Source of the DNA: Empedobacter brevis NBRC 14943 = ATCC 43319
Lineage (GTDB): Bacteria > Bacteroidota > Bacteroidia > Flavobacteriales > Weeksellaceae
Assembly (NCBI RefSeq): GCF_000382425.1
Contig: NZ_KB908308.1
Span: 1 to 51,742 of the forward strand
Direction of reading: 5' to 3'
Length of the DNA stretch: 51,742 nt
The notes beneath the pieces are model-generated. The model saw only the letters and a list, made by a program, of their open reading frames with translations. It was not told the origin of the DNA and made no database searches. Within the stretch, counting starts at the first letter, position 1. Each line of letters opens with the position of its first letter. Position numbers and translations under genes: made by a program. Of the stretch, positions 1 to 10,157 are shown in pieces.

Positions 1-295
1 TCATAATAGAGTTGGTAAAGGAAATAGATACGCTGCCATTGCCTTTTTCACTATCGGTTTTATAAGCACATCCGCAATCATTGCTCATACGCCCGATGCC
101 AAAATCATAATTCCCTGCAATGGTTGGTATTTTCCTTTTACGGATTTCGTTCACTACTTCATTTGCCCAAATGTTATAGCCTACCAAATCGCCTAAGCAA
201 TAAATACTGTCGGGATTTCTTTTTTCTACATCTTCAAAAAATGCCTCTAATGCAGGTAGATTGGCGTGAATGTCACTGAATAATGCAATTTTCAT
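1..295 (-). CDS. Metallophosphoesterase, calcineurin-like (partial, C-terminus beyond window)
   Basis: The reading frame starts with ATG at 295 and runs off the left edge, so only about 98 residues are visible. The N-terminus reads SDIHANL, the D-x-H metal-binding motif of calcineurin-like phosphoesterases. It is followed by a GDLVGY segment (second metal motif, GD) and IAGNYD (GN-D motif). These three motifs in this order and spacing identify the fold; the substrate cannot be told. It lies 31 bp downstream of the DUF6428 gene on the same strand and looks like the third gene of an arsR-led operon. A role in arsenic response is inferred from the neighbourhood only. Confidence 0.85.
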   Translation of the reverse strand, partial: MKIALFSDIHANLPALEAFFEDVEKRNPDSIYCLGDLVGYNIWANEVVNEIRKRKIPTIAGNYDFGIGRMSNDCGCAYKTDSEKGNGSVSISFTNSIM

Positions 296-326
296 TTTGT
301 CTGATTTTTATATGATAGTTTTTAGT

Positions 327-794
327 TTAACAGCATCCTGAATTTGGTGTACAGCAAGCATTATCTTTTAATTCTGCCAAGTTTACTTTTTGTTTTTCAG
401 CAGGAATGCCACAGGCATCATTTGCCAAGCAAGCCGTTGTTTTACTTTTTAGTACGAATGTTTTTCCGTTGAAATCCAAATCATATTTACCAATCGTTTC
501 GCTTTGGTATTCTACTTCTATTTCAGCATCTTCAATACCCAATTTTTCTTCAGATAGTTTGATAATGTTTAATAATTTGGTTGGCTTTAATCTGTGTTCA
601 AAATCGTTAGCATTCCATAATTGGAAATTGACAACTTTTTCATTTCTGATTGTTCCGCCACAATCAATAAAATTCTTATTGATTTGTCCAACTTCGGTAA
701 CGTGGAAATGTTCGGGAACAAGCGTTCCGTTCTCTAACTTAAATTCAACATTCTCTAATCTTGGCAAGATTTCTTTGATTTTTGATAGTTTCAT
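327..794 (-). CDS. DUF6428 family protein with cysteine-rich tail
   Basis: A 155-residue cytosolic protein, no signal peptide or membrane segment. The sequence matches my memory of the DUF6428 family, which is found beside arsenic-response genes: conserved VPEHFHVTEVG and FIDCGGT stretches and a central VNFQLW segment. The last 35 residues contain six cysteines, ending in CCTPNSGCC, a likely thiolate site for soft metal or arsenite. The gene follows arsR on the same strand after a 70-bp gap that contains an 18-bp perfect palindrome. Function is not established; metalloid binding or sensing is an inference from the cysteines and context. Confidence 0.8.
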   Translation of the reverse strand: MKLSKIKEILPRLENVEFKLENGTLVPEHFHVTEVGQINKNFIDCGGTIRNEKVVNFQLWNANDFEHRLKPTKLLNIIKLSEEKLGIEDAEIEVEYQSETIGKYDLDFNGKTFVLKSKTTACLANDACGIPAEKQKVNLAELKDNACCTPNSGCC

Positions 795-824
795 ATTAAC
801 TGAATTTTAAGTAGTACAATAAAT

Positions 825-842
825 GTTATATTGCAATATAAC
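825..842. promoter_or_regulatory. Probable ArsR operator (perfect 18-bp palindrome)
   Basis: GTTATATTGCAATATAAC is a perfect dyad between arsR and the DUF6428 gene. The overlapping 13-mer at 833-845 (GCAATATAACGAT) recurs with one change at 1217-1229 in the arsR promoter region. Two related sites flanking a predicted ArsR repressor gene point to ArsR binding. This is inferred from sequence only. Confidence 0.6.
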
Positions 843-864
843 GATGTTAAATATTAAAAAAATG

Positions 865-1197
865 CTATGAGTAGCACTTGGTTACTTTTACCTCCTGATT
901 GAAAAACGCATTAAATTCCTCTTGAATTTCATTCCATACTTTTTCATCAATACAATAGCAAACAGATTTTCCCTCAATGGTTCCCTGAACGATACCGATG
1001 TTTTTTAATTCCTTTAGATGTTGTGAAATGGTTGCCTGTGCCAACCCTAATTCCTCAACCAAATCGTTACAGATGCAGGCATCTTGATTGATGATATATT
1101 GAAGTATAGCAACCCTTGCAGGATGTGCCAAAACTTTAAATCGAGAAGCCAGCTTATTCTGTTGGTCTGTAAATATTTCTGATTTGGTAAGTCCCAT
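865..1197 (-). CDS. arsR: ArsR/SmtB-family winged-helix repressor
   Basis: A 110-residue protein of the usual ArsR length. The recognition helix region reads LAQATISQHLKELKNIG, the classic ArsR S-Q-H-L helix, followed by a beta wing around EGKSVCYCI. Cysteines sit in the DACICNDLVEEL segment just before the recognition helices, close to the position of the As(III)-binding cysteines of type I ArsR, with another near the C-terminus (TKCYS). Family knowledge: such proteins repress until arsenite or a related metal is bound. A TAnnTTTG promoter and a near-palindrome lie upstream, consistent with autoregulation. DUF6428 and phosphoesterase genes follow on the same strand. Confidence 0.9.
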   Translation of the reverse strand: MGLTKSEIFTDQQNKLASRFKVLAHPARVAILQYIINQDACICNDLVEELGLAQATISQHLKELKNIGIVQGTIEGKSVCYCIDEKVWNEIQEEFNAFFNQEVKVTKCYS

Positions 1198-1213
1198 TAG
1201 TTTACATTTTTAC

Positions 1214-1272
1214 ATCGCAATATTACGATAATAAATTTAAACACAAAAGTAGTTTATGAAAAAATATTCAAA
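1214..1272 (-). promoter_or_regulatory. arsR promoter and operator
   Basis: On the minus strand a TTTG element (1272-1269) precedes TACTTTTG (1251-1244), a full match to the Bacteroidota -7 consensus TAnnTTTG, with a 17-bp spacer. Immediately downstream, 1214-1229 is a 16-bp near-perfect dyad (ATCGCAATATTACGAT) sharing GCAATATwACGAT with the site at 833-845. The operator lies in the transcribed leader, a suitable place for repression. Confidence 0.65.
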
Positions 1273-1322
1273 TCTTAATTCTTTTCAAGTTTCTATTTCA
1301 ATTTACTAAGTGGTAAAAACCT

Positions 1323-1382
1323 ACCTCTCAAAGCCAAACCCTGCCACTTCTGCAAAGGGGCTTATCTACTGCTATAATTTTA
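1323..1382 (+). promoter_or_regulatory. 10-bp phased GCC array with -7-like box (copy 1)
   Basis: Units begin at 1323 (ACC), 1333 (GCC) and 1343 (GCC), exactly 10 bp apart. TAATTTTA, five of six matches to TAnnTTTG, starts at 1375, 32 bp after the last unit. A transcript would start near 1388 and reach the DUF1896 ATG at 1417. Five other places in this window share the design, with the same 31-32 bp offset. An activator-dependent promoter is inferred. Confidence 0.55.
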
Positions 1383-1416
1383 GGCTTCAAGCAAAATTCT
1401 AAACAAAAATTATAGT

Positions 1417-1854
1417 ATGGATACACAGCAAAAAGACTTATCGTATTTCAGGTTACGACTGCAAGAATTATTAAACACCAGCTTCCCCGAAAAAGCAAAC
1501 GACCAAAAATTTATTGAGCAACGTTCTTCGTGGGCTGCCAATGCCTACGAGGGTGCTTTTAGTTTAGGAAATGCAGTTGAACAATGCAACGAAATAGCCA
1601 ACTACATTCTGTTTGAGGGCTTGCACTTCTCCAAATTCGACACCGTTTTTCAGGTAGTATGCAATGAGTTTGATACCATAATGGCAGATGAGGAACTGCG
1701 ACCGTTCGCCGTGAAAATGTTCCCGGTTTGTGAGCCTGTTTTCTCCGGCTACCAACTAACCGATGATTTCGCTTATAACACAGAGTACGACCTGCTCTAT
1801 ACCGAAATAACCGGAACCATCGCAATATGGATAGAGGAAAATGGGCTTCAGTAA
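1417..1854 (+). CDS. DUF1896 family protein of Bacteroidota conjugative elements
   Basis: A 145-residue soluble acidic protein, recognised as DUF1896, a family I know from Bacteroidota conjugative transposons where it sits directly before the large methylase/helicase gene, as here. Typical features are the N-terminal [10 protein letters not shown] segment and the central [13 protein letters not shown] stretch. No catalytic motif is visible. It overlaps the next gene by 14 bp, so the two are probably translationally coupled. Function unknown; a role in element maintenance or transfer with the helicase is inferred from the fixed neighbourhood. Confidence 0.85.
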   Translation: MDTQQKDLSYFRLRLQELLNTSFPEKANDQKFIEQRSSWAANAYEGAFSLGNAVEQCNEIANYILFEGLHFSKFDTVFQVVCNEFDTIMADEELRPFAVKMFPVCEPVFSGYQLTDDFAYNTEYDLLYTEITGTIAIWIEENGLQ

Positions 1855-4800
1855 ACGCCAACATCTCCAACAGAACATTGATGCCCTACGAATTGCTTTT
1901 AAACTTGAAAAGGAGAAACGACAAGCCACCGTAGGCGAAAGACTGCTAATGATGCAATACAGCGGATTTGGCGGTCTTAAATTCGTTCTGAACCCCATAG
2001 CGAATGAAATAGACATCAATCATTGGAGAAAGACCGAACACGACTTTTTTCCGATTACGCAGGAACTCCACCAGCTACTCAAAGAAAATTCCGAAGACGA
2101 GAAACAATATCGCAGGTATGTGGACAGTATGAAAAGCTCCGTAATGACAGCTTTTTATACACCGCCACAGGTAATAGATGCGATTTCCGCAACCTTGCGT
2201 GAAAGCGGTCTGAACATTGATAAATTCCTCGAACCCTCCGCAGGTATCGGCTCATTCGTACAATCCTTTTCAGAAAATGGGCAAAGTGTTACCGCTTATG
2301 AAAAAGACTTACTGACAGGCAAGATTTTAAAACAGCTTTATCCCGATAGCAATATCCGTGTAAGTGGCTTTGAGGAAATTCCCGAAAAGGAACAAAACAG
2401 CTATGATGTTGTCGCAAGTAACATTCCATTCGGCGATACTTCCGTGTTTGACCTTTCCTATTCCCGAAGCAGGGACAGTGCAAAAGTACAGGCTGCCCGA
2501 AGCATACACAACTACTTTTTCCTGAAAGGGGCTGATATGCTCCGTGAGGGCGGTTTGCTGGTTTACATTACTTCACAGGGCATTCTCAACAGCCCGAAGA
2601 ACGAACCGATAAGGAGGGCGTTGATGCGGGATAATAATTTGGTTTCGGTTGTCCGTTTACCCAACAACCTGTTTACGGAATATGCAGGTACGGAAGTCGG
2701 AAGCGACCTCATCATACTGCAAAAAAATACGGCAAAACAAAATCTGACCGAAAGGGAAGATCTGTTTTGCCGAAGCAGCCAAACAGAATACAATACACCG
2801 GGCAATGCACTCTTTCAGGACAGCACAAGAATTGTGCATACCGACCGTAAATTAGATACCGACCCTTACGGGCAACCTGCCCTAATCTATACGCATAAAG
2901 ACGGCGTTAACGGAATTGCCAAAGACCTCAAACAAATGCTTACGGATGATTTTGGAAAGCACCTGAATTTGAATTTATACAAAGGCGAACGGAACGATGA
3001 GCCTGTTATACAAATTCCGATTGAACCAAAGGTTACACCTCCACCTGTAAGCGTTCTACCCGAAATACAACCTCTATCTGCACCGATAATCAATCGGGAA
3101 AGCCCGCAGGAATTAAAACAGTTAAGCATTTTTGACCTGTTTGAAAATATAAACGAACCCGTAGCAGTTCTTGCTTCGCCCAAAAGAACGACACAAGTTA
3201 AAAGGCAAAGCACCAATAAAAGAAGAGGTGCAATAAATCGCCAGACCGACTTGTTCAGTGCGATGCAGCAACCTTATACGCCTCCGATTACCAATAGAAC
3301 TGCCAACGGAAGCACATCAACCAACGGTAAAAAACAAGAAGCCATCGGCGACCTGTTTTCACAAATAAACGGGAATGGCCAAGCTGATAAGCCAGCCGTT
3401 CCCAATACCATTCCCGAGCCTGCTCCTTATAGTGGCGAACTGCAATCGTACCACCGTAACAATTGTCTTGTTGTGGATAATGGTTGGGTCGGTCATCTGC
3501 AAGATGTAGATACATCAGACGGTACGGCAGTTTTCCACCCTTTAGCTTTACCGACCTTACAGAAAGCAAGAGCCGAAACATACATTGCTGTACGTGATGT
3601 TTACCAAGAGCTTTACAATAAAGAGGCAAAGTTTCAGACCGAATACAAGGAAGAAAGGAAAACCCTTAACCGCCTTTACGATGCCTTTGTCAAAAGGTAC
3701 GGAAACTTAAATAGTGCGGATAATATCAAGCTCATCAAAACAGATAGTTCCGGTAAGGAACTCCCTTATTTGGAGCGTGTCGTTGGTGGCGTAACCCACA
3801 AGGCGGATATATTCAGCCGTCCTGTAAGTTTTTCTACCATAACCATAGCAACGGACAATCCCGAAGAAGCGTTAGCGGCTTCGCTGAACAAATACGGAAG
3901 CGTTGATTTGGACTATATGTCCGAAATCAGCGGTATGACGGACGATGCTTTGAAAGAAGCCTTACACGGTCGCATTTACTACAATCCTTTGCAAAATGAA
4001 TATGAAATATCCGAACGCTGGATTGCAGGAAACGTAGTAGAGAAAGCCCAAGAGGTACAGAACTACATTGAAAACAATCCCAATGATACCGAAGCCAAAA
4101 CAAGCCTTATCGTTTTGGAAGAAGCCCGACCAAGACGAATTGAGTTTGAGGAACTCGATTTTAATTTGGGCGAACGCTGGATACCCACTGGCATTTATGC
4201 CCGCTTTGCTTCACATCTTTTTGATACGGAGGTTCTCGTTCATTACTCTGAAAGTTCCGATGACTTTTCAGTAAAGTGCGACCGTAAGAATTTGCATATA
4301 TGGGAAAAATACGCTGTCAAAGCTGAAAGCAGAACGTTTGACGGGATTGCCCTGCTCAAACACGCCCTTGTCAATACCACGCCTGATATTACTAAGAAAA
4401 TTAAGGTTGGCGACCAAGAGGTCAAGGTGCGGGATATGGAAGCCATACAAATGGCGAATACCAAGATTGACGAAATCCGTACCGCCTTTACCGAATGGCT
4501 CCACGCCCAAAATGATGAGTTTAAAAACAGGCTGACCGACCAATACAACGATACTTTTAACTGCTTTGTCCGACCAAACTATGACGGCAGCCATCAGGAC
4601 TTTCCGGGATTAGACCGTAAGGCATTGGGCATTGAAGACCTGTATTCAAGCCAAAAGGACACGGTTTGGATGATAAAGCTGAACAACGGTGCTATCTGCG
4701 ACCACGAAGTAGGTGCAGGAAAAACGTTGGTTATGTGTACGGCAGCACAGGAAATGAAGCGTTTGGGACTGGCACACAAACCGATGATTATCGGGCTGAA

Positions 4801-7252
4801 AAGCAATGTTCACGAAATTGCCGAAGCGTACCGCACTGCTTACCCACACGCTAAAATTCTATTTCCGGGCAAGGAAGATTTTACGCCACAAAAACGCCTG
4901 CGGATTTTTGGCGACATTAAAAACAACGATTGGGATTGTGTGATACTGACACACGACCAATTCGGGATGATACCGCAATCGCCAGAAATGCAAAAGGAAA
5001 TTCTCCAAATTGAGTTAGATAGCGTAGAACGAAACCTCGATGCGTTGCAATCGCGAGGAAAAGAGGTTACAAGAGGGATGCTTGCCGGAGTAATCAAGCG
5101 GAAAGAAAATCTCGAAGTAAAATTAAAAACCCTGCAACACGATATTGAAAACCGCAAAGATGATGTAGTGGACTTTAAGATGATGGGCATTGACCATTTG
5201 TTCGTAGATGAAAGCCACCAATTCAAAAATCTGATGTTCAACACAAGGCATACAAGGGTTGCGGGATTGGGAAACGTGGACGGAAGCCTAAAAGCAATGA
5301 ACCTGCTCTTTGCAATCCGCACCATTCAGGAACGTATTAATGCAGATATGGGAGCAACCTTTCTTTCGGGTACAACTATCAGCAACTCATTAACCGAACT
5401 GTACCTGCTGTTCAAATACCTGCGACCAAGAGCAATGGAAAAACAAGGCATTCATTCTTTTGATGCGTGGGCAGCCATCTATGCAAGGAAAACGACCGAT
5501 TATGAATTTTCGGTTGCCAATAACATTGTAGCAAAAGAACGCTTCCGCTACTTTATCAAGGTGCCGGAATTGGCTCAATTCTATTCTGAAATTACAGATT
5601 ACAGAACGGCAAAAGATATAGGTATTGACCGACCGAATAAGAATGAGATATTATATAATATTCCGCCCACTCCAGACCAGTCTGCATTTATTCAAAAATT
5701 GATGGATTTTGCAAAAACGGGAAATGCCGAGTTGCTCGGAAGACCACCGTTGTCGCAAAGCGAAGAAAAGGCGAAGATGCTCATCGCTACGGATTACGCC
5801 CGCAAAATGTCACTCGATATGCGGATGGTAAATGGAAAATATGAAGACCATCCCGATAGCAAAGCTTCGCATTGTGCTGCAACTATTGCTAAATATTACA
5901 ACCAATACAATGCACAGAAAGGAACGCAGTTCGTTTTTTCCGATTTGGGAACTTACAAACCAAACGAATGGAATGTTTATTCAGAAATCAGACGCAAACT
6001 TGTGGAAGACCACGGCATCCCTGCACACGAAGTCCGTTTTATACAGGAAGCCAAAAATGACAAGCAGCGTAAGGAGCTTATCAAAGGAATGAACGAGGGT
6101 AAAATACGTGTGCTGTTCGGTTCTACAAGTATGTTGGGGACAGGTGTGAACGCACAAAAAAGAGCCGTTGCCGTTCATCATTTAGATACACCGTGGCGAC
6201 CGAGCGACCTTGCCCAAAGGGTCGGTCGGGCTGTTCGTAAAGGCAATGAGATTGCCAAGTTCTTTGCCGATAACAAAGTAGATGTGATCATCTATGCCGT
6301 AGAAAAATCATTGGATAGCTACAAGTTCAACCTGTTGTATAATAAACAGCTATTTATAGACCAATTAAAAAACAATAACCTCGGCAAACGTACCATTGAC
6401 GAAGGCAGTATGGACGAAAAATCGGGAATGAATTTTTCGGAATATGTGGCTATCCTATCAGGAAATACCGACCTTTTGGATAAAGCCAAATTAGAAAAAC
6501 AGATTGCCGGACTGGAAAGCGAAAAACAGGCGTTCAACCGTTCCAAGTTCAGTGCCAAATACAAGCTGCAAGACTTTACGGAATTGCTCGAAAGTGCACA
6601 ATCCCGTTTTAACCGAATGACAACCGATTGGGGAAATTTAAAGCAACGCATACAAAAGCGTTCTGACGGTACTATTGCAAACCCTGTTCTGCTGGACGGC
6701 TTGCCACTCAATGCGGATATAAAACAAATCGGTGCAAAGCTCAACCAGCTTGCGGACAAAGCCCGCACCGGGGGGCAGTATGAAGAAATCGGTACGTTGT
6801 ACGGATTTACGCTGTTGGTAAAAACCGAAATGTCCGAAAAAGAGGGCGTGGATATTCGTGTAAACCGATTTTTGGTGCAGGGCGAGGGCAATATCAAATA
6901 CACCTACAACAACGGTTTAATCGCTAAAGATGAAAAGCTGGCGGCTACGAACTTCCTTAATGCACTGGAGAAGTTGCCAGGCTATATACAGCAGGAGCAA
7001 AAGAAAATTGCGGAAATACAAAAGGATTTACCTGTTCTTCAGGAAGTGGTAAACGGTACGTGGTCTAAAGAAAGTCGATTGGGCGAACTCAAAACGGAAC
7101 TGGCTGCCGTTGAACGAAAGATACAGTTGTCTATCACGCCTGACCCCAAAGAGGAACCTGCGGAACAAACCGAAAAACAAAAAGAAACTTCAAATATTTC
7201 GGAGAGTATTGTAAGGACAAAAGGTATTCATTTACCCCGTGGGGTTTTATAA
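1841..7252 (+). CDS. N6-adenine methylase / SNF2-type helicase fusion of Bacteroidota ICEs
   Basis: 1803 residues. The N-terminal third holds a methyltransferase fold: EPSAGIGSF (SAM-binding motif I, about residues 130-138) and SNIPFGD (about 191-197), a variant of the catalytic NPPY motif with I and F. A low-complexity linker (about 390-550) follows. The C-terminal half is a superfamily 2 helicase: VGAGKT Walker A (about 957), DESH box (about 1122), SGTTISN (motif III-like) and [10 protein letters not shown] (motif VI, about 1458). A coiled-coil-rich tail ends the protein. This family is a standard core gene of Bacteroidota conjugative elements; anti-restriction methylation or DNA remodelling during transfer is plausible but not shown. 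Confidence 0.9.
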   Translation: MGFSKRQHLQQNIDALRIAFKLEKEKRQATVGERLLMMQYSGFGGLKFVLNPIANEIDINHWRKTEHDFFPITQELHQLLKENSEDEKQYRRYVDSMKSSVMTAFYTPPQVIDAISATLRESGLNIDKFLEPSAGIGSFVQSFSENGQSVTAYEKDLLTGKILKQLYPDSNIRVSGFEEIPEKEQNSYDVVASNIPFGDTSVFDLSYSRSRDSAKVQAARSIHNYFFLKGADMLREGGLLVYITSQGILNSPKNEPIRRALMRDNNLVSVVRLPNNLFTEYAGTEVGSDLIILQKNTAKQNLTEREDLFCRSSQTEYNTPGNALFQDSTRIVHTDRKLDTDPYGQPALIYTHKDGVNGIAKDLKQMLTDDFGKHLNLNLYKGERNDEPVIQIPIEPKVTPPPVSVLPEIQPLSAPIINRESPQELKQLSIFDLFENINEPVAVLASPKRTTQVKRQSTNKRRGAINRQTDLFSAMQQPYTPPITNRTANGSTSTNGKKQEAIGDLFSQINGNGQADKPAVPNTIPEPAPYSGELQSYHRNNCLVVDNGWVGHLQDVDTSDGTAVFHPLALPTLQKARAETYIAVRDVYQELYNKEAKFQTEYKEERKTLNRLYDAFVKRYGNLNSADNIKLIKTDSSGKELPYLERVVGGVTHKADIFSRPVSFSTITIATDNPEEALAASLNKYGSVDLDYMSEISGMTDDALKEALHGRIYYNPLQNEYEISERWIAGNVVEKAQEVQNYIENNPNDTEAKTSLIVLEEARPRRIEFEELDFNLGERWIPTGIYARFASHLFDTEVLVHYSESSDDFSVKCDRKNLHIWEKYAVKAESRTFDGIALLKHALVNTTPDITKKIKVGDQEVKVRDMEAIQMANTKIDEIRTAFTEWLHAQNDEFKNRLTDQYNDTFNCFVRPNYDGSHQDFPGLDRKALGIEDLYSSQKDTVWMIKLNNGAICDHEVGAGKTLVMCTAAQEMKRLGLAHKPMIIGLKSNVHEIAEAYRTAYPHAKILFPGKEDFTPQKRLRIFGDIKNNDWDCVILTHDQFGMIPQSPEMQKEILQIELDSVERNLDALQSRGKEVTRGMLAGVIKRKENLEVKLKTLQHDIENRKDDVVDFKMMGIDHLFVDESHQFKNLMFNTRHTRVAGLGNVDGSLKAMNLLFAIRTIQERINADMGATFLSGTTISNSLTELYLLFKYLRPRAMEKQGIHSFDAWAAIYARKTTDYEFSVANNIVAKERFRYFIKVPELAQFYSEITDYRTAKDIGIDRPNKNEILYNIPPTPDQSAFIQKLMDFAKTGNAELLGRPPLSQSEEKAKMLIATDYARKMSLDMRMVNGKYEDHPDSKASHCAATIAKYYNQYNAQKGTQFVFSDLGTYKPNEWNVYSEIRRKLVEDHGIPAHEVRFIQEAKNDKQRKELIKGMNEGKIRVLFGSTSMLGTGVNAQKRAVAVHHLDTPWRPSDLAQRVGRAVRKGNEIAKFFADNKVDVIIYAVEKSLDSYKFNLLYNKQLFIDQLKNNNLGKRTIDEGSMDEKSGMNFSEYVAILSGNTDLLDKAKLEKQIAGLESEKQAFNRSKFSAKYKLQDFTELLESAQSRFNRMTTDWGNLKQRIQKRSDGTIANPVLLDGLPLNADIKQIGAKLNQLADKARTGGQYEEIGTLYGFTLLVKTEMSEKEGVDIRVNRFLVQGEGNIKYTYNNGLIAKDEKLAATNFLNALEKLPGYIQQEQKKIAEIQKDLPVLQEVVNGTWSKESRLGELKTELAAVERKIQLSITPDPKEEPAEQTEKQKETSNISESIVRTKGIHLPRGVL

Positions 7253-7458
7253 GAAAGTCATTCCCTGTCACCCTGCTCGTCCATTTTCTTGAAAGCCCGT
7301 CACTCATGGAATTTTGTCCTATTGGTTTTCCTGTTCCGCAATTCAAGGTATGTAGGATAAAAGTCACCGCAGCAGCAGTTTCAATTTGGTTAGTACTGTT
7401 TTGAGCTTGGTAAATTTTTTTAAAAATGAGCATCGCTTTAATCCTTATCTAATGCAGA

Positions 7459-7493
7459 ATGTTATACCGGATATGTACCTTTCACTATAACAT
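7459..7493. terminator. Weak inverted repeat between convergent genes
   Basis: ATGTTATA at 7459-7466 pairs perfectly with TATAACAT at 7486-7493, overlapping the P-type ATPase stop codon. The 19-bp loop and lack of a clear T-run make termination uncertain. The rest of the 232-bp gap between the helicase and ATPase stop codons shows no gene I can support. Confidence 0.25.
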
Positions 7494-10004
7494 AAGCGTT
7501 GATTTTTTCATTCTTCTAAACAATTTATAAATTTCAAACCACAAAACTGAAACCGCTGCTACCGATAATGTCATCCCTAACTCCTGTAAGTCCAATCCGG
7601 TTACGTGAAAGAAATTGGCAGCAGGTGCAATATACAGTATGACAAAAAGTAATACCAAAGTTAGACCAATAATAACCGGGAAGAGGGGATTCTTATTCTT
7701 GAAGCTGTCAAACACACTGTAAGAGAAGGAACGGTTAACGAGGCTCAACAATATATTTGCCAAAATCAGTGTGGTAAAAACCATTGCCCTTGTTTTTTCT
7801 TCGCTGCCACCATGCTGAACAGACCATTGATAGGCAAATAATACGCCCGCTGTGATGACTAACCCTTGTATAATGCTGATGGCCAACTCACGCAGGTTCA
7901 AAAAGGTATCGGTCATTGTTCTGGGTGGCTGTTGCATTGTATTTTTCTCCATCGGTTCGTTTTCATAGACAATGGAGCAGGTAGGTCCCATCACCAATTC
8001 CAGAAAGATAACGTGTACAGGTGTAAATATCTGGGGAAATATCCAGCCTAAAAATAAAGGCAAAGATACCGTCAGTATAATTGGTATATGGATAGAAATG
8101 ATGTACTGTATAGCTTTTTTGATATTGGCATAAATCCTTCTTCCGGCAGCAATACCTATCACTAATTTTTCAAGGTCGTCATTGGTTATCACCAAAGATG
8201 CGGCTGCTTTTGCAATTTCTGTTCCTTTGTTGCCCATTGCCACGCCTATATGAGCTGCTTTAAGAGCAGGGCCGTCGTTTACACCATCACCCAGCATCGC
8301 CACCACTTCACCTTTCTTTTTCAGTGCATTCACCACGCTAAGTTTAGCTTCGGGAAACATCCGGGTAAATAAAACGGTGCGTTCAGCCACCGGTATTAAT
8401 TCTTCTTCCGGGTAAGCCGCCACATCGTTTCCGTTCAGGACTTCAGCCGTATTGACGATACCTGCTTGGGAGGAGATACTGCGTGTTGTATCAGCATTAT
8501 CTCCCGTGATTACCTTCACCTTGATGCCTGCTTCATAAATATGACGGAATACTTCCCGTATCCCTTCCTTCGGAGGATCATAGAACACAACCAATCCCAA
8601 AAATTCAAATTCAAAATCCTGTTGTCTTTCCGGAAAATCATTGCCTTCAAAATCGGATTTGGCTACTCCTAACACCCGGTATCCCTGCTGCCCGAACTCC
8701 CTGATAAGGCCTCTGATTTTGTCCTTTTCGGTATCCGAGAGCGTAGCGATAGCAAGAATAGCTTCGGGAGCTCCTTTGGCAGCTATAATTCTTTCTTTTT
8801 CTGAATTTTCGAAAAGATGCGTCATCATAGGTGGTTTACCTTCCAATGGATATTCGTGGAACATCTGGTAATCTTTTCTTACATCGTCTCTTTGTGTCTG
8901 TTCATACACCTGGTGAAGCGTTTTTTCCATCGGGTCAAACGGAACGGGTTCGCTACTCCACATCGCATAGTCTATCAATGCTGCCAGTTCGGGGTTGGCA
9001 AATTCTTTTTCATCAAAAGTTTTGTCAGACCGGTAATCATATAACTGTTTAAGCTGCATAGAATTTTCGGTAATGGTACCTGTTTTATCGCTACAGATAA
9101 CCGTGGTGCTGCCTAATGTTTCCACGATACTGCTTCTTTTGATGATGATGCCCTCCCGCATCAGCTTCCAGGCACCCAAAGCCATAAACGTGGTGAATGC
9201 AACGGGAATTTCTTCGGGAAGGACAGACATCGCCAGGGTAAGACCGTTCAACAGACTGTCAACAAGATTACCCGTCCGTATGAAACTGAACACCCAAACC
9301 ATTAGAAAAATGAGGATACCGGCAACAGCCATCCATTTTACAAATTTTCGTATCTGAACCTGCAATGGTGAAATTTCTTCTTTTATCGTCAGGATAGATT
9401 CGCCGATCTTGCCGATTTGCGTTTGTTTTCCAATCTGTTCTACTTCAAAGACCGCCAATCCCGAAACGGCAATCGTTCCGCTAAAAATTTTATTATTCCC
9501 TGGGTCACTGTTTTTGAATACAGAAAAACTCTCACCGGTTAATGATGCTTCATTGACTGAAAAGTCATTACTGTGGACAATCCGCCCGTCGGCATTGATG
9601 ATCCTTCCTTCTTCCGTAATGCACAAATCGCCTATGACAATATCATGCGTAGCTATTTTGACCACTTCCGAATTTCTGATTACCGTGCTCAGCGGTTCAT
9701 TCAGCTTTTCTAATTCCTCCAGTGCTTTTTTGCTGCGGTTGTCCTGGTAAAAGGAAATAGCAGATACGGCAATAATGGCCATAAACATAAACAGTGCTTC
9801 GCCATAATCGCCTACGAGCACGTAGATAATTGAAATAGCAAAGAGCAGGATTAGCATTGGCTCTTTCAATATGTTGATCAACATATCCAGCAGGGAATTT
9901 TTGCCAATTGCCTCCATCTGGTTGTAGCCATACCGCTCCCGGGAAACCTTTACCTCGTTTTCCGTCAGCCCTTTTAGATGATTGGGTACATTATAAGTTG
10001 TCAT
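7485..10004 (-). CDS. P2-type cation-translocating P-type ATPase
   Basis: 839 residues, inner membrane. The cation-ATPase N-terminal domain is followed by SLTGES (actuator loop, about residue 155), the phosphorylated aspartate in DKTGT (D305), KGAPEA (nucleotide binding) and GDGVNDGPALKAAHIGVAMG (hinge). Membrane segment 4 carries PEEIP instead of the PEGLP of classical Ca2+ pumps. The segment 6 region reads ELVMGPTCS and lacks the N-x-x-T-D calcium ligands. There is no N-terminal heavy-metal CxxC domain, so it is not a P1B pump. Transported ion unknown; Ca2+, Mn2+ or Mg2+ are options. It is transcribed towards the helicase gene and may be separate from the rteC-containing operon (153-bp gap). 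Confidence 0.9.
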   Translation of the reverse strand: MTTYNVPNHLKGLTENEVKVSRERYGYNQMEAIGKNSLLDMLINILKEPMLILLFAISIIYVLVGDYGEALFMFMAIIAVSAISFYQDNRSKKALEELEKLNEPLSTVIRNSEVVKIATHDIVIGDLCITEEGRIINADGRIVHSNDFSVNEASLTGESFSVFKNSDPGNNKIFSGTIAVSGLAVFEVEQIGKQTQIGKIGESILTIKEEISPLQVQIRKFVKWMAVAGILIFLMVWVFSFIRTGNLVDSLLNGLTLAMSVLPEEIPVAFTTFMALGAWKLMREGIIIKRSSIVETLGSTTVICSDKTGTITENSMQLKQLYDYRSDKTFDEKEFANPELAALIDYAMWSSEPVPFDPMEKTLHQVYEQTQRDDVRKDYQMFHEYPLEGKPPMMTHLFENSEKERIIAAKGAPEAILAIATLSDTEKDKIRGLIREFGQQGYRVLGVAKSDFEGNDFPERQQDFEFEFLGLVVFYDPPKEGIREVFRHIYEAGIKVKVITGDNADTTRSISSQAGIVNTAEVLNGNDVAAYPEEELIPVAERTVLFTRMFPEAKLSVVNALKKKGEVVAMLGDGVNDGPALKAAHIGVAMGNKGTEIAKAAASLVITNDDLEKLVIGIAAGRRIYANIKKAIQYIISIHIPIILTVSLPLFLGWIFPQIFTPVHVIFLELVMGPTCSIVYENEPMEKNTMQQPPRTMTDTFLNLRELAISIIQGLVITAGVLFAYQWSVQHGGSEEKTRAMVFTTLILANILLSLVNRSFSYSVFDSFKNKNPLFPVIIGLTLVLLFVILYIAPAANFFHVTGLDLQELGMTLSVAAVSVLWFEIYKLFRRMKKSTLML

Positions 10005-10157
10005 ATTTTTAAAATTATTGTTTATTAAATAGTATCGGCATTAAGAGCTATTCTTGATAACAGCTTTCACGAACGCAGAGAAAGTAAGCTGGTAAAACAT
10101 TTAATATATTAATATTTAAAATACAATAAGTATCTTTTATTGCAATTAAAATCAATT

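Noticed and set aside
406-810. 134-codon plus-strand frame over the DUF6428 gene
   Set aside because: Antisense to a recognised family; no motifs and composition of a shadow frame.
4840-5325. 161-codon minus-strand frame inside the helicase gene
   Set aside because: Antisense shadow of the helicase motif region.
6319-6903. 194-codon minus-strand frame inside the helicase gene
   Set aside because: Fully antisense to a conserved long gene; Ser/Phe/Leu-rich shadow translation.
7134-7433. 99-codon minus-strand frame at the helicase/ATPase junction
   Set aside because: Overlaps the helicase 3' end and gives no recognisable protein; I consider the gap non-coding.
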